DNA of 64,000 nucleotides from Deltaproteobacteria bacterium (GTDB taxonomy: Bacteria > Myxococcota_A > UBA9160 > UBA6930): NCBI GenBank assembly GCA_016875395.1, contig VGRF01000004.1, positions 1 to 64,000 on the forward strand. The letters are read 5' to 3'. The notes under the pieces are model-generated. The model did no database searches, had not been told where the DNA came from, and saw nothing but the letters and a program-made list of their open reading frames with translations. Below, one piece after another: positions 35,909-42,700 of this stretch. Numbering within the stretch: position 1 is the first letter of the stretch; the number at the start of each line of letters is the position of its first letter. The translations under genes were made by a program, and so were the position numbers.

Positions 35909-36511
35909 ATGAACGCAGAACCCAAAGCGGACTGGACGCACTCGCTCGGGGCGTGGATCGCGCGCGATGTGCTGCTGCTCGCGGCGTTCGTCGCGCTCTG
36001 GAGCTTGCTGCGGAGCTGGCACGCCGCGAGCGCGTCGTGGCCGAGCGCAATCGTGCTCGGCGTCGCGAGCTTCGTGTTCGCGTACGCAGCTTGTTACGTC
36101 GCGCACGAGTGGGGCCACGAGCTGGGCGCCCGCGCGCTCGGTGCGAGCCCGCCGCGCGGCTCGGCTCGCGGCGTCGTGATGCCACTGTTCGATCCGCGCA
36201 CGCACACGCGCGCGCAGTTCTTCGGCCTCGCGTTCGGCGGCCAGCTCGGATACGTCGCGATGGCGCTGCTGCTCCTCGCGCTGCTCCAGCCCGAGCTCGG
36301 CCTGCGGGTCGCCGCGCTCGCCGGCGTCGCGTTCGTGGTGCAGTCGCTCTACGTCGACAGCGCCGCGCTCATCCCCGCACTGCGCGGCGTCGCGCCCGCC
36401 GAAGCGCTGAAGAACGTCACGCCCCAGCTGATCCTGCGGCGCACGGGGATCGCGTGGAGCCTGCTCGCTGCGGTACTCGTGGGCGTTCACTTCACGAGGG
36501 GCCTGCCATGA
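35909..36511 (+). CDS. Membrane protein with M50-like HExxH motif
   Basis: 200-aa protein with about five hydrophobic segments. In the second membrane region AACYVAHEWGHELGARALGA contains HEWGH, matching the HExxHxxxA zinc site of site-2 proteases (M50). The second M50 motif (NxxPxxxxDG) is not evident; the closest stretch is LYVDSAALIPALRG, whose Asp might serve. It may be a minimal intramembrane protease or a non-peptidase relative. Its stop overlaps the P450 start (ATGA, 36508-36511), so it is made together with that oxygenase run, an unexpected partner. Confidence 0.65.
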   Translation: MNAEPKADWTHSLGAWIARDVLLLAAFVALWSLLRSWHAASASWPSAIVLGVASFVFAYAACYVAHEWGHELGARALGASPPRGSARGVVMPLFDPRTHTRAQFFGLAFGGQLGYVAMALLLLALLQPELGLRVAALAGVAFVVQSLYVDSAALIPALRGVAPAEALKNVTPQLILRRTGIAWSLLAAVLVGVHFTRGLP

Positions 36512-37665
36512 GCTTCGATCCGCTCGCGCGGGAGACCCTCGCCGACCCCGGCCCGCACTGGACGCCGCTGCTGCGCGACGAGCCGGTTCACCACTACGCC
36601 AAGTTCGACCCGCCCTTCTACACACTCTCGCGCCACGCCGACGTGAAGGCCGCGCTGCTCGACATCGAGACGTTCTCCAGCGAGTGGGGCCAGGGCCCGC
36701 GCTTCACGCCGCCCGGCGGCCTGCTCTCGAATCCGCCCGAGCACACGCGCTTCCGCCGCATCGTGCAGCGCGCGTTCAAGCCGGGACGCATCGAGGCGCT
36801 GCGCCCGCGCGCGCAGGAGATCGCGCGCGAGCTGTTAGGGAGCGTGCGCAGCGACGTGCTCGAGCTGCACGACGACTTCGCCTGCCCGCTGCCCGTGATC
36901 ATGATCAGCGAGATGCTGGGCGTGCCGGCGAGCGAGCGCGAGCAGTTCAAGCGCTGGTCGGACTGCTCGGTCGAGGCGATGGGCATGCCGGACCCGACGC
37001 CCCTCGTGGCCGAGCTCGAGGCGCTGCGCCGGTACCTCTACGACGCGATCGTCGATCATCGCGCGCGGCCGCGCGGCGGCGACCTGATCGACACGCTCGT
37101 CGAGGCGGTCGAGAACGACGACGGCCTGAACGACGCGCAGATCACCGGCGTCGTCTCTCAGCTGCTCGTCGGCGGCAACGAGACCACGACCTCGCTGATC
37201 ACGAACATGGTGTGGCGGCTGCTCGAGCGGCCCGCGCTGTGGCGAGCGGTCGTCGCGAATCCGGAGCTCGTGCCCATCGCGCTGGAGGAGAGCCTGCGCT
37301 TCGATCCGCCCGTGCTCGGGCTCTGGCGCTCGACCACGCGCGACATCGCGCTGCACGGCGTCACGATTCCGAAGGGCGCGAAGGTGCTGCTCTCCTACGC
37401 GGCTGCGAATCGCGACCCGCGCGTGTTCGCGGACCCCGACACGTTCCGCCTCGATCGCTCGCGCAGCGAGCTGGCGGAGCACCTCGCATTCGGCCTCGGC
37501 ATCCACTTCTGCCTCGGCTCCGCGCTCGCGCGCCTCGAAGCCGAGACCGCGCTGCAGGCGCTCGTCGCGCACTTCCCGAAGCTGTCGCTGATCGACTCAG
37601 GCGAGCGCATCACGCCCTTCTTCCTGTGGGGCCGCCGCCACCTCCCCGTGCGGATCGAGCGCTAG
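36508..37665 (+). CDS. Cytochrome P450
   Basis: 385-aa P450. Heme Cys in LAFGLGIHFCLGSALARLE; I-helix QLLVGGNETTTSL; ExxR in LEESLRFDPP. It is translationally coupled to the M50-like gene upstream and is followed after four bases by the EthD-domain gene. The pairing P450 plus EthD recalls the ethRABCD locus for ethyl tert-butyl ether oxidation, where EthB is the P450. Substrate here is unknown. Confidence 0.93.
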   Translation: MSFDPLARETLADPGPHWTPLLRDEPVHHYAKFDPPFYTLSRHADVKAALLDIETFSSEWGQGPRFTPPGGLLSNPPEHTRFRRIVQRAFKPGRIEALRPRAQEIARELLGSVRSDVLELHDDFACPLPVIMISEMLGVPASEREQFKRWSDCSVEAMGMPDPTPLVAELEALRRYLYDAIVDHRARPRGGDLIDTLVEAVENDDGLNDAQITGVVSQLLVGGNETTTSLITNMVWRLLERPALWRAVVANPELVPIALEESLRFDPPVLGLWRSTTRDIALHGVTIPKGAKVLLSYAAANRDPRVFADPDTFRLDRSRSELAEHLAFGLGIHFCLGSALARLEAETALQALVAHFPKLSLIDSGERITPFFLWGRRHLPVRIER

Positions 37666-37669
37666 CGCG

Positions 37670-38317
37670 ATGTACAAGACCTTCTACTTCCTCGAAGCCG
37701 CGGGCGATCCGTTCCGCCCGGACGCTGCGCGCGTCGCAGACGCGAGCACGCCGCGCGCCGCAGGCGTGACGCTCACGCGCGCGCTCGCCGAGCAGATCGA
37801 CCCGGCCGCGCGCGCGACGTTCGCGGGCGCGCTCGAGCTCTGGCACTTCCGCGCTGCGGACGCGCTCGCACACGCCGAGCGGGGCGCGCTCGAAACGCTG
37901 CTCACGCCCGGTGCGCGCCTCGCGGCGGTCGTGACGGGGCTCGCGCGCACCGTGATGCGCACGGCCGACCACTACGGCTCGCGAGGCGTGAAGTGCGTGT
38001 TCCCGTTTCAGCGCAAAGAGGGCATGAGCGTCGAGGCGTTCCAGCGCCGCTGGTGGCACGGCCACGGCCCGATCGCGGCGCGCACGGAGAACGCCCTCTT
38101 CTACCTGCAGACGCACCCGTTGCCGGAGACGTACGCGATCGCGGCCCCGCGTTTCGACGGCGTGACGGAGCTGCACTGGCACGATCTCGCGACGGCGCGC
38201 GCGGCGATGGCCTCCCGCCAGATGCGCGAGGACCAGGGAAATGACGCGCCTCACTTCGCACGGGCCGGGAGCGTTCTAATGTTCGCGGCCAGGGAAGAGA
38301 CCGTTCGCGAGCCCTAA
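37670..38317 (+). CDS. EthD-domain protein
   Basis: 215-aa protein. The C-terminal half is an EthD dimeric alpha/beta-barrel domain: FPFQRKEGMSVEAFQRRWW, HGHGPIAA, YLQTHPLPETY, FDGVTELHWHD and REDQGNDAPHF. The N-terminal 100 residues look like a degenerate duplicate of the same ferredoxin-like fold. EthD proteins are needed with P450 systems for ether degradation but have no settled reaction; related folds act as dehydratases or monooxygenases on ring compounds. It lies directly between the P450 and the Rieske oxygenase genes in one operon. Confidence 0.82.
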   Translation: MYKTFYFLEAAGDPFRPDAARVADASTPRAAGVTLTRALAEQIDPAARATFAGALELWHFRAADALAHAERGALETLLTPGARLAAVVTGLARTVMRTADHYGSRGVKCVFPFQRKEGMSVEAFQRRWWHGHGPIAARTENALFYLQTHPLPETYAIAAPRFDGVTELHWHDLATARAAMASRQMREDQGNDAPHFARAGSVLMFAAREETVREP

Positions 38318-38344
38318 CAGGTCGCGCAAGCACGAGGAGACGTG

Positions 38345-39742
38345 ATGACGAAGAGACCGCGCCCGCTCGACCCGAACACGATGACGCGCTCGCCGGGCGT
38401 CACCTACCAGCAGCTGCTCGACGCCGACACGCACCCGGTTCCGCCGGTGCTGCGCCTCCAGTCGCCGATGGACTTCGGCGACGAGGACGTCTCGATCGAG
38501 CGCTTCATCTCGCGCGATTGGTTCGACAAAGAGGTGAAGTACCTCTGGAAGCGCGTGTGGCAGTACACCTGCCGCGAGGAAGAGATCCCGGTGCCGGGCG
38601 ACTACTACAAGTACGACATCGCCGGCATGTCGTTCCTCGTGGTGCGCACGCAGTCCGGCGACGTGAAGGCGTTCCCGAACGCGTGCCTCCACCGCGGGCG
38701 CATGCTGAAGGAGTACGACGGCCGCGCCTCCGAGCTGCGCTGCGCGTTCCACGGCTTCTGCTGGGACCTCGATGGGAAGCTGAAGGACATCCCGGCGCGC
38801 TGGGACTTCAAGCACCTCGAAGACCGCGAGTTCGGGCTGCCTTCGCTGCCCGTCGGGCGCTGGGGCGGCTTCATCTTCATCAACCCCGACCGCGAGTGCG
38901 AGCCGTTCGACGAGTTCATCGCCGACATGCGCTCGCAGTTCGAGCGCTGGAAGCCCGAGACGCTCTACGTCGAGTCGCACACGGCGAAGATCGCGCCGGC
39001 GAACTGGAAGATCGCGCAGGAGGCGTTCTGCGAGGCGTACCACGTGAACGGCACGCACCCGCAGATCCTGATGAGCCTCGGCGACACGAATTCGCAGGTG
39101 GACGTGTGGCGCAACTGCGCGCGCGTGATCACGCCAGGCGGCACGTTCTCGCCGCTGCTGCTCGACAACCCGCCCACGCAGGAGCAGCAGCTCCGCTACG
39201 GCCTCGATCTGCGCGAGGGCGACGAGGTGCCGAAGATTCCGGAGGGCATGAGCGTGCGCGCGTTCCGCGCCGAGCGCGTGCGCGAGATGATTCGACCGCG
39301 CGCGGGCAAGCGCGCCGACGAGTACTGCGATGCGGAGCTCGTCGACAGCATCGACTACACGGTGTTCCCGAACTTCCATCCGTGGGGCGCGTTCAACGGC
39401 ATCGTCTACCGCTTCCGCCCGAACGGCACCGACCACCGCACCTCGATCATGGAGTGCATCATGCTCGCCCCGTTCGAGGGCAAGCGGCCGCCGCCGGCGA
39501 AGATCTACTGGCTCGCGCCGGACGAGCCGTGGTCGTCGCGTCTCGGCTTCCTCGGCAAGGTGTTCGAGCAGGACTTCTTCAACATGCCGAAGGTGCAGCT
39601 CGGCCTCGAGAGCACGTACAAGCCGGGCGTGTCGCTCGCGAGCTATCAGGAATCGAAGGTGCGCTGGCTCCACCACCGCCTCGGCGAGTTCGTCGAGGAG
39701 GGCGAGAAGAAGGAGCGCGCGCGCAAGGAGCAGGCGCGATGA
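38345..39742 (+). CDS. Rieske non-heme iron oxygenase, alpha subunit
   Basis: 465-aa oxygenase. Rieske ligands Cys114, His116 (CLHRGR) and Cys133, His136 (CAFHGFCW). Mononuclear iron site in AQEAFCEAYHVNGTHPQ. ATG 38345 is chosen over GTG 38342. The protein has an extended C-terminus ending in a Lys/Glu/Arg-rich helix (about 450-465). This subgroup (VKYLWKRVWQYTCREEEIPV) is typical of large Rieske families in terpenoid/steroid degraders. The stop overlaps the start of a 78-aa gene (ATGA), which may encode an accessory subunit. Confidence 0.92.
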   Translation: MTKRPRPLDPNTMTRSPGVTYQQLLDADTHPVPPVLRLQSPMDFGDEDVSIERFISRDWFDKEVKYLWKRVWQYTCREEEIPVPGDYYKYDIAGMSFLVVRTQSGDVKAFPNACLHRGRMLKEYDGRASELRCAFHGFCWDLDGKLKDIPARWDFKHLEDREFGLPSLPVGRWGGFIFINPDRECEPFDEFIADMRSQFERWKPETLYVESHTAKIAPANWKIAQEAFCEAYHVNGTHPQILMSLGDTNSQVDVWRNCARVITPGGTFSPLLLDNPPTQEQQLRYGLDLREGDEVPKIPEGMSVRAFRAERVREMIRPRAGKRADEYCDAELVDSIDYTVFPNFHPWGAFNGIVYRFRPNGTDHRTSIMECIMLAPFEGKRPPPAKIYWLAPDEPWSSRLGFLGKVFEQDFFNMPKVQLGLESTYKPGVSLASYQESKVRWLHHRLGEFVEEGEKKERARKEQAR

Positions 39743-39975
39743 GCGGCGGACTGAAGCACCCGTTCAACGGGGCGCTGTACCTCGCGATGCCCGACGGCAG
39801 CGTGCGCGTCGAGCACGACGGGAAGTGGGGGCTGTTCCAGCACGACGGCCAGTGGATCGAAGGCGAGATCCGCGAGGCCGACCCGCAGTTCTGCGGCTGG
39901 GTCGCCGCACCGCAGGCGCAGCGGCGCGAGTGGGCCACGCTGAGCTCGGTGCCGCAGGCCGCGAGGCCGCGCTGA
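39739..39975 (+). CDS. Small protein coupled to Rieske oxygenase, 78 aa
   Basis: Family not recognised. The start ATG 39739 overlaps the oxygenase stop by four bases. The product is soluble, with repeated aromatic strands suggestive of a small beta-sandwich or WW-like fold (GKWGLFQHDGQWIEGEIREA, PQFCGWVAAP). Conserved-looking GKWG/GQW pairs could bind a partner surface. Position suggests a Rieske accessory or small subunit, unlike the usual 160-180 aa beta subunit. Function is inferred from context only. Confidence 0.65.
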   Translation: MSGGLKHPFNGALYLAMPDGSVRVEHDGKWGLFQHDGQWIEGEIREADPQFCGWVAAPQAQRREWATLSSVPQAARPR

Positions 39976-39990
39976 GCGAAGGCGCTCCGC

Positions 39991-40581
39991 CTAACGCACC
40001 AAGATCGACTCCTCGCCCCACGGCGCAATGCGCTGGCTGTGGTCTTGGAAGCGCTCGGGCAGCTCATCGACCATGTCGAGCGTCGCGGCGAGGCGACCGA
40101 AGCCGACGAAGAACGCGATCGTCATGCCGAGCTCGATGATCTGCGGCTCGCTGAAGTGCTTGCGCAGGCGATCGAACGTGGCGTCGTTCACCGCGAGGTG
40201 GTCAGTCGCGAACGCGTCGGCGTAGGCGAGCGCCGCCTTCTCGGCGTCCGTCAGGTCGGGCGCGTCGTACGGCTTCTCGAGCGAGCACACGAGATCTTCC
40301 GTGACGCCGTCGGCCACCGCGTCGCGGTAGCGGATCGCCATGCAGCTGCGGCACTGGTTGTGGAACGCGACGCGCAGCCGCACCAGCTCCACGAGCCGCT
40401 CGCCGAGCGTGCGATTCAGCTTCAGCGCGCCCGCGAACTGCATCATCCCCTTCGCGAGCGCGGGCCGGTGCGCGAACATGCGCATCAGCCCCTGCTCCAG
40501 CGGCGTCGCCGTCTCCGGCCGCGCCATCGCGCGGATCTCGGGATCCCAGTCCTTCGGGTCGAGCTTCGAGATGCGGGTCAT
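39991..40581 (-). CDS. Carboxymuconolactone decarboxylase/AhpD-family protein
   Basis: 196-aa helical protein. The AhpD-like redox site Cys-x-x-Cys is present in NQCRSCMAIRYRDAV. ATG 40581 has GAGGAGG upstream; a longer frame to 40647 would read through the palindrome at 40598-40634. The family includes gamma-carboxymuconolactone decarboxylases and peroxidase-type disulfide reductases; the CxxC favours a redox or peroxidase-like role. It is the last gene of a minus-strand run with VOC, MAPEG and crotonase genes. Confidence 0.85.
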   Translation of the reverse strand: MTRISKLDPKDWDPEIRAMARPETATPLEQGLMRMFAHRPALAKGMMQFAGALKLNRTLGERLVELVRLRVAFHNQCRSCMAIRYRDAVADGVTEDLVCSLEKPYDAPDLTDAEKAALAYADAFATDHLAVNDATFDRLRKHFSEPQIIELGMTIAFFVGFGRLAATLDMVDELPERFQDHSQRIAPWGEESILVR

Positions 40582-40597
40582 CGGGTGCCTCCTCTCC

Positions 40598-40634
40598 GGC
40601 CTGGCCATCGGTGCCTGGCACCGATGGCCAGGCC
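40598..40634. repeat. Perfect 18-bp inverted repeat with one-base loop
   Basis: Arms 40598-40615 and 40617-40634 (GGCCTGGCCATCGGTGCC and its complement) meet at a single T. The centre GGTGCC-T-GGCACC resembles REP-type palindromes reported widely in proteobacteria. It lies just upstream of the ribosome-binding site of the CMD gene and 22 bases after the VOC stop, so in the transcript it could act as an intercistronic stabiliser or attenuator. Confidence 0.88.
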
Positions 40635-40656
40635 CCGATTGGCTCAACGCGGTTAG

Positions 40657-41181
40657 CTAGCGCCGCACGATCGGGTTGTCCGTGGGCTTGTGCTTCAGGT
40701 GCGCGTCGCGCCAGCCCTTGAAGCTCTGCAGGATGTGCGGCGGGTCGCCGTGCAGCTCGGTGAAGCCGCCGTTCACGCTGCGCGTGTCGAAGTAGGCGGC
40801 GTTAACGTTGTCGGCCCACAGCTCGCACGCATTCACGAAGCCCATGTCGGTCATGCGCTTGCACTCGTCTTCCCAGTCGTGGACGAGGATGCCGCTGTGG
40901 TGGAAGCCTTCTTCGCCGCGCTTGTACATGTCGCGGTAGATCGACGGCGTCTCGTCGTGCTGCTGGATGAACTGGATCATGATGTCGCCCGAGTAGCCGA
41001 ACGCGTACGAGACGTCGGCCTCCTGCTTCGTGCCGCGGTACTGGAAGCGGTCGGTCTTGTGGTGCGGCGCGATCACGAACGGGCCCGCGCAGTAGAGCTT
41101 GTGCCACTTCCAGATCGACTCTTCGATGTCGTTCACCAGATAGGCGACTTGGAACGTGGAGTATTTGCCGAACGTGGCCAT
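40657..41181 (-). CDS. VOC (glyoxalase/dioxygenase-fold) protein
   Basis: 174-aa vicinal-oxygen-chelate protein with two beta-alpha-beta-beta-beta modules: STFQVAYLVNDIEESIWKWH, MIQFIQQHDETPSIY, FHHSGILVHDWEDECKRM and YFDTRSVNGGFTELHGDPP. Possible metal ligands are His in FHHSG and Glu in TELHG. This group often accompanies P450 and Rieske genes in degradation clusters; exact chemistry (isomerase, dioxygenase or hydrolase) is unknown. It starts 16 bases after the MAPEG gene stop. Confidence 0.85.
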   Translation of the reverse strand: MATFGKYSTFQVAYLVNDIEESIWKWHKLYCAGPFVIAPHHKTDRFQYRGTKQEADVSYAFGYSGDIMIQFIQQHDETPSIYRDMYKRGEEGFHHSGILVHDWEDECKRMTDMGFVNACELWADNVNAAYFDTRSVNGGFTELHGDPPHILQSFKGWRDAHLKHKPTDNPIVRR

Positions 41182-41197
41182 GCGATCTCCTCGATTG

Positions 41198-41578
41198 TTA
41201 GGACTTCAGCGCGCCGTACACGAGCGCGGCGCTCATGATCGAGATCAGCAGGAACGTGCCTTGCGCTCCGACGAGGCGCGGATAGTTCGCGCCCTCGTAG
41301 CTGCCGAGGCCCCACGCGTGCAACACGCGGCACGCGACCAGGCCCACGCCGAACGCGTGCAGAGCGGCGACGCTCGCTCCCTGCAGCTCGAGCAGCAGCA
41401 GCAGCACGAGGGCGAGCGGCACGTTCTCGACGAAGTTCGCCTGCACGCGCAGCGCAGCGTCGGGCTTCCATTTCGGCTGCGTCGCCGCGCGCAGGCGCAC
41501 GAACAGCACGTTGTTCGCGAGCAGCACGGCGAGCAGCCCCAACAAGCCCGCGTAGCACGCGCTGATCGCGCCGTTCAT
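41198..41578 (-). CDS. MAPEG-family membrane protein
   Basis: 126-aa protein with four membrane helices. ATG 41578 overlaps the previous stop (ATGA). Motifs VQANFVENVPLALVLLLLLE and ACRVLHAWGLGSYEG match MAPEG (membrane-associated eicosanoid and glutathione metabolism) proteins, in which the ExxEN/VPxxL helix contributes to glutathione binding. In bacteria these may be glutathione transferases or peroxidases. Its stop TAA lies in an octamer TTGTTAGG. Confidence 0.85.
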   Translation of the reverse strand: MNGAISACYAGLLGLLAVLLANNVLFVRLRAATQPKWKPDAALRVQANFVENVPLALVLLLLLELQGASVAALHAFGVGLVACRVLHAWGLGSYEGANYPRLVGAQGTFLLISIMSAALVYGALKS

Positions 41579-41814
41579 CGCAGCAGCCCCGCGATCGCGG
41601 CGAGTGCGCCGCCCACGGCGAGCGTGAGCCCGATGAAGCCGTACTGGTCGATCCAGAACAGACCGAACGCCTCGGGCGTTCCCTTCGGCGCCGTCGGCTG
41701 CACCACGCGCCTCAGCGCGCGCGGCGGGCGTCCCACCACGACGATCTGCACGCCGAGCCAGAGCGCGCCGAAGCCGCATGCGACGAGCCAGTCGTTCACT
41801 CCGAAGCCCGCCAT
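41575..41814 (-). CDS. Small two-helix membrane protein, 79 aa
   Basis: Family not recognised. It has two hydrophobic segments (WLVACGFGALWLGVQIVVV and FIGLTLAVGGALAAIAGLL) separated by a basic/proline loop (GRPPRALRRVVQPTAPKG). It starts one base after the crotonase stop and overlaps the MAPEG start, so the three genes are tightly coupled. It may assist or pair with the MAPEG protein in the membrane. Confidence 0.7.
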   Translation of the reverse strand: MAGFGVNDWLVACGFGALWLGVQIVVVGRPPRALRRVVQPTAPKGTPEAFGLFWIDQYGFIGLTLAVGGALAAIAGLLR

Positions 41815-41815
41815 C

Positions 41816-42589
41816 TCAGCGCCCCTTGAACTCGGGCTTGCGCTTCTCGACGAACGCGCGCATCGCCTCTTTCGAATCCTCGGTCTGCGCGAGCTGGCCC
41901 GTCATCGTCTGCTCGAAGCGGTAGCCGTCGCGCAGGCTCAGCTCTTCGATCGTGTTGAGCGCGTGCTTCGCGAGCTTGATCGCGACGGGACTCTTCGCCG
42001 CCACCTCGCGCGCGAGCGCGAGCGCGGTGGGCATCAGCTCCTCCGCCTTCACGTACGCCTCGACCACGCCGAGGCGATACAGCTCGGGCCCGAACACGCG
42101 GTGCCCGGTGAGCATCATGCGCCGCAGCCGCGAGTGCGCGAACAAGCGCTGCGCGTGGCGCCCGCCACCTAACAAGCCCACGTCGATCTCCGGCAGGCCG
42201 AGGCACGCCGACTCCGCGGCGACGAGCATGTCGCACGACGCCGCGATCGCGAGGCCGCCGCCGAGCGCGGCGCCGTTCAGCGCGCCGATCACCGGCTTCA
42301 CGCACTCGCGCACGCTGTGATACGCCTCGCGCGCGGCGCGGCTCGTCTGCCAGTGATCGCCCGGCTGCGGCGCGCGCCCGCTGCGGGTCTTGATGTCGGC
42401 GCCGGCGCAGAACACCTTGCCCGCGCCCGTCAGCACCGCGACCCGCACGTCGTCGCGATCGGCGATCGCGTCGAACGTCTGCGCCATCTCGAGGAGCACC
42501 TGCGCGCTGTGCGCGTTCACGGGGGGATTGTCGATCGTGACGAGCGCGATGAACGGCTCGACGATCTCGCTGCGCACGACACTCGCCAT
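41816..42589 (-). CDS. Enoyl-CoA hydratase/isomerase family protein
   Basis: 257-aa crotonase. Oxyanion-hole segments FCAGADIKTRSG and LNGAALGGGLAIAASCDMLV; catalytic Glu in CLGLPEIDVGLLGGG, equivalent to Glu164 of rat crotonase. The other usual acid (Glu144 position, GGGCEL) is replaced (GGGLAI), so hydration may be impaired and isomerase or other crotonase chemistry is possible. First gene of the run crotonase, small membrane protein, MAPEG, VOC, CMD; divergent from the quinoprotein gene. Confidence 0.87.
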   Translation of the reverse strand: MASVVRSEIVEPFIALVTIDNPPVNAHSAQVLLEMAQTFDAIADRDDVRVAVLTGAGKVFCAGADIKTRSGRAPQPGDHWQTSRAAREAYHSVRECVKPVIGALNGAALGGGLAIAASCDMLVAAESACLGLPEIDVGLLGGGRHAQRLFAHSRLRRMMLTGHRVFGPELYRLGVVEAYVKAEELMPTALALAREVAAKSPVAIKLAKHALNTIEELSLRDGYRFEQTMTGQLAQTEDSKEAMRAFVEKRKPEFKGR

Positions 42590-42700
42590 GCTCCCGACTC
42601 CTCGCGGCGGACGAGTGTTGCGCAGCACCACCCCGTTTTGCGCGCCGCCTCGCGCGAATCGCATGGCGAGCGGTGTACGGTCGCGCGCGAAGGAGCCCGC
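42590..42700. promoter_or_regulatory. Divergent intergenic region, crotonase/quinoprotein
   Basis: This 111-base gap separates divergently transcribed operons. It holds an AAGGAG ribosome-binding site for the quinoprotein GTG at 42701. Promoters in both directions are expected; no clear operator was found. Confidence 0.4.
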
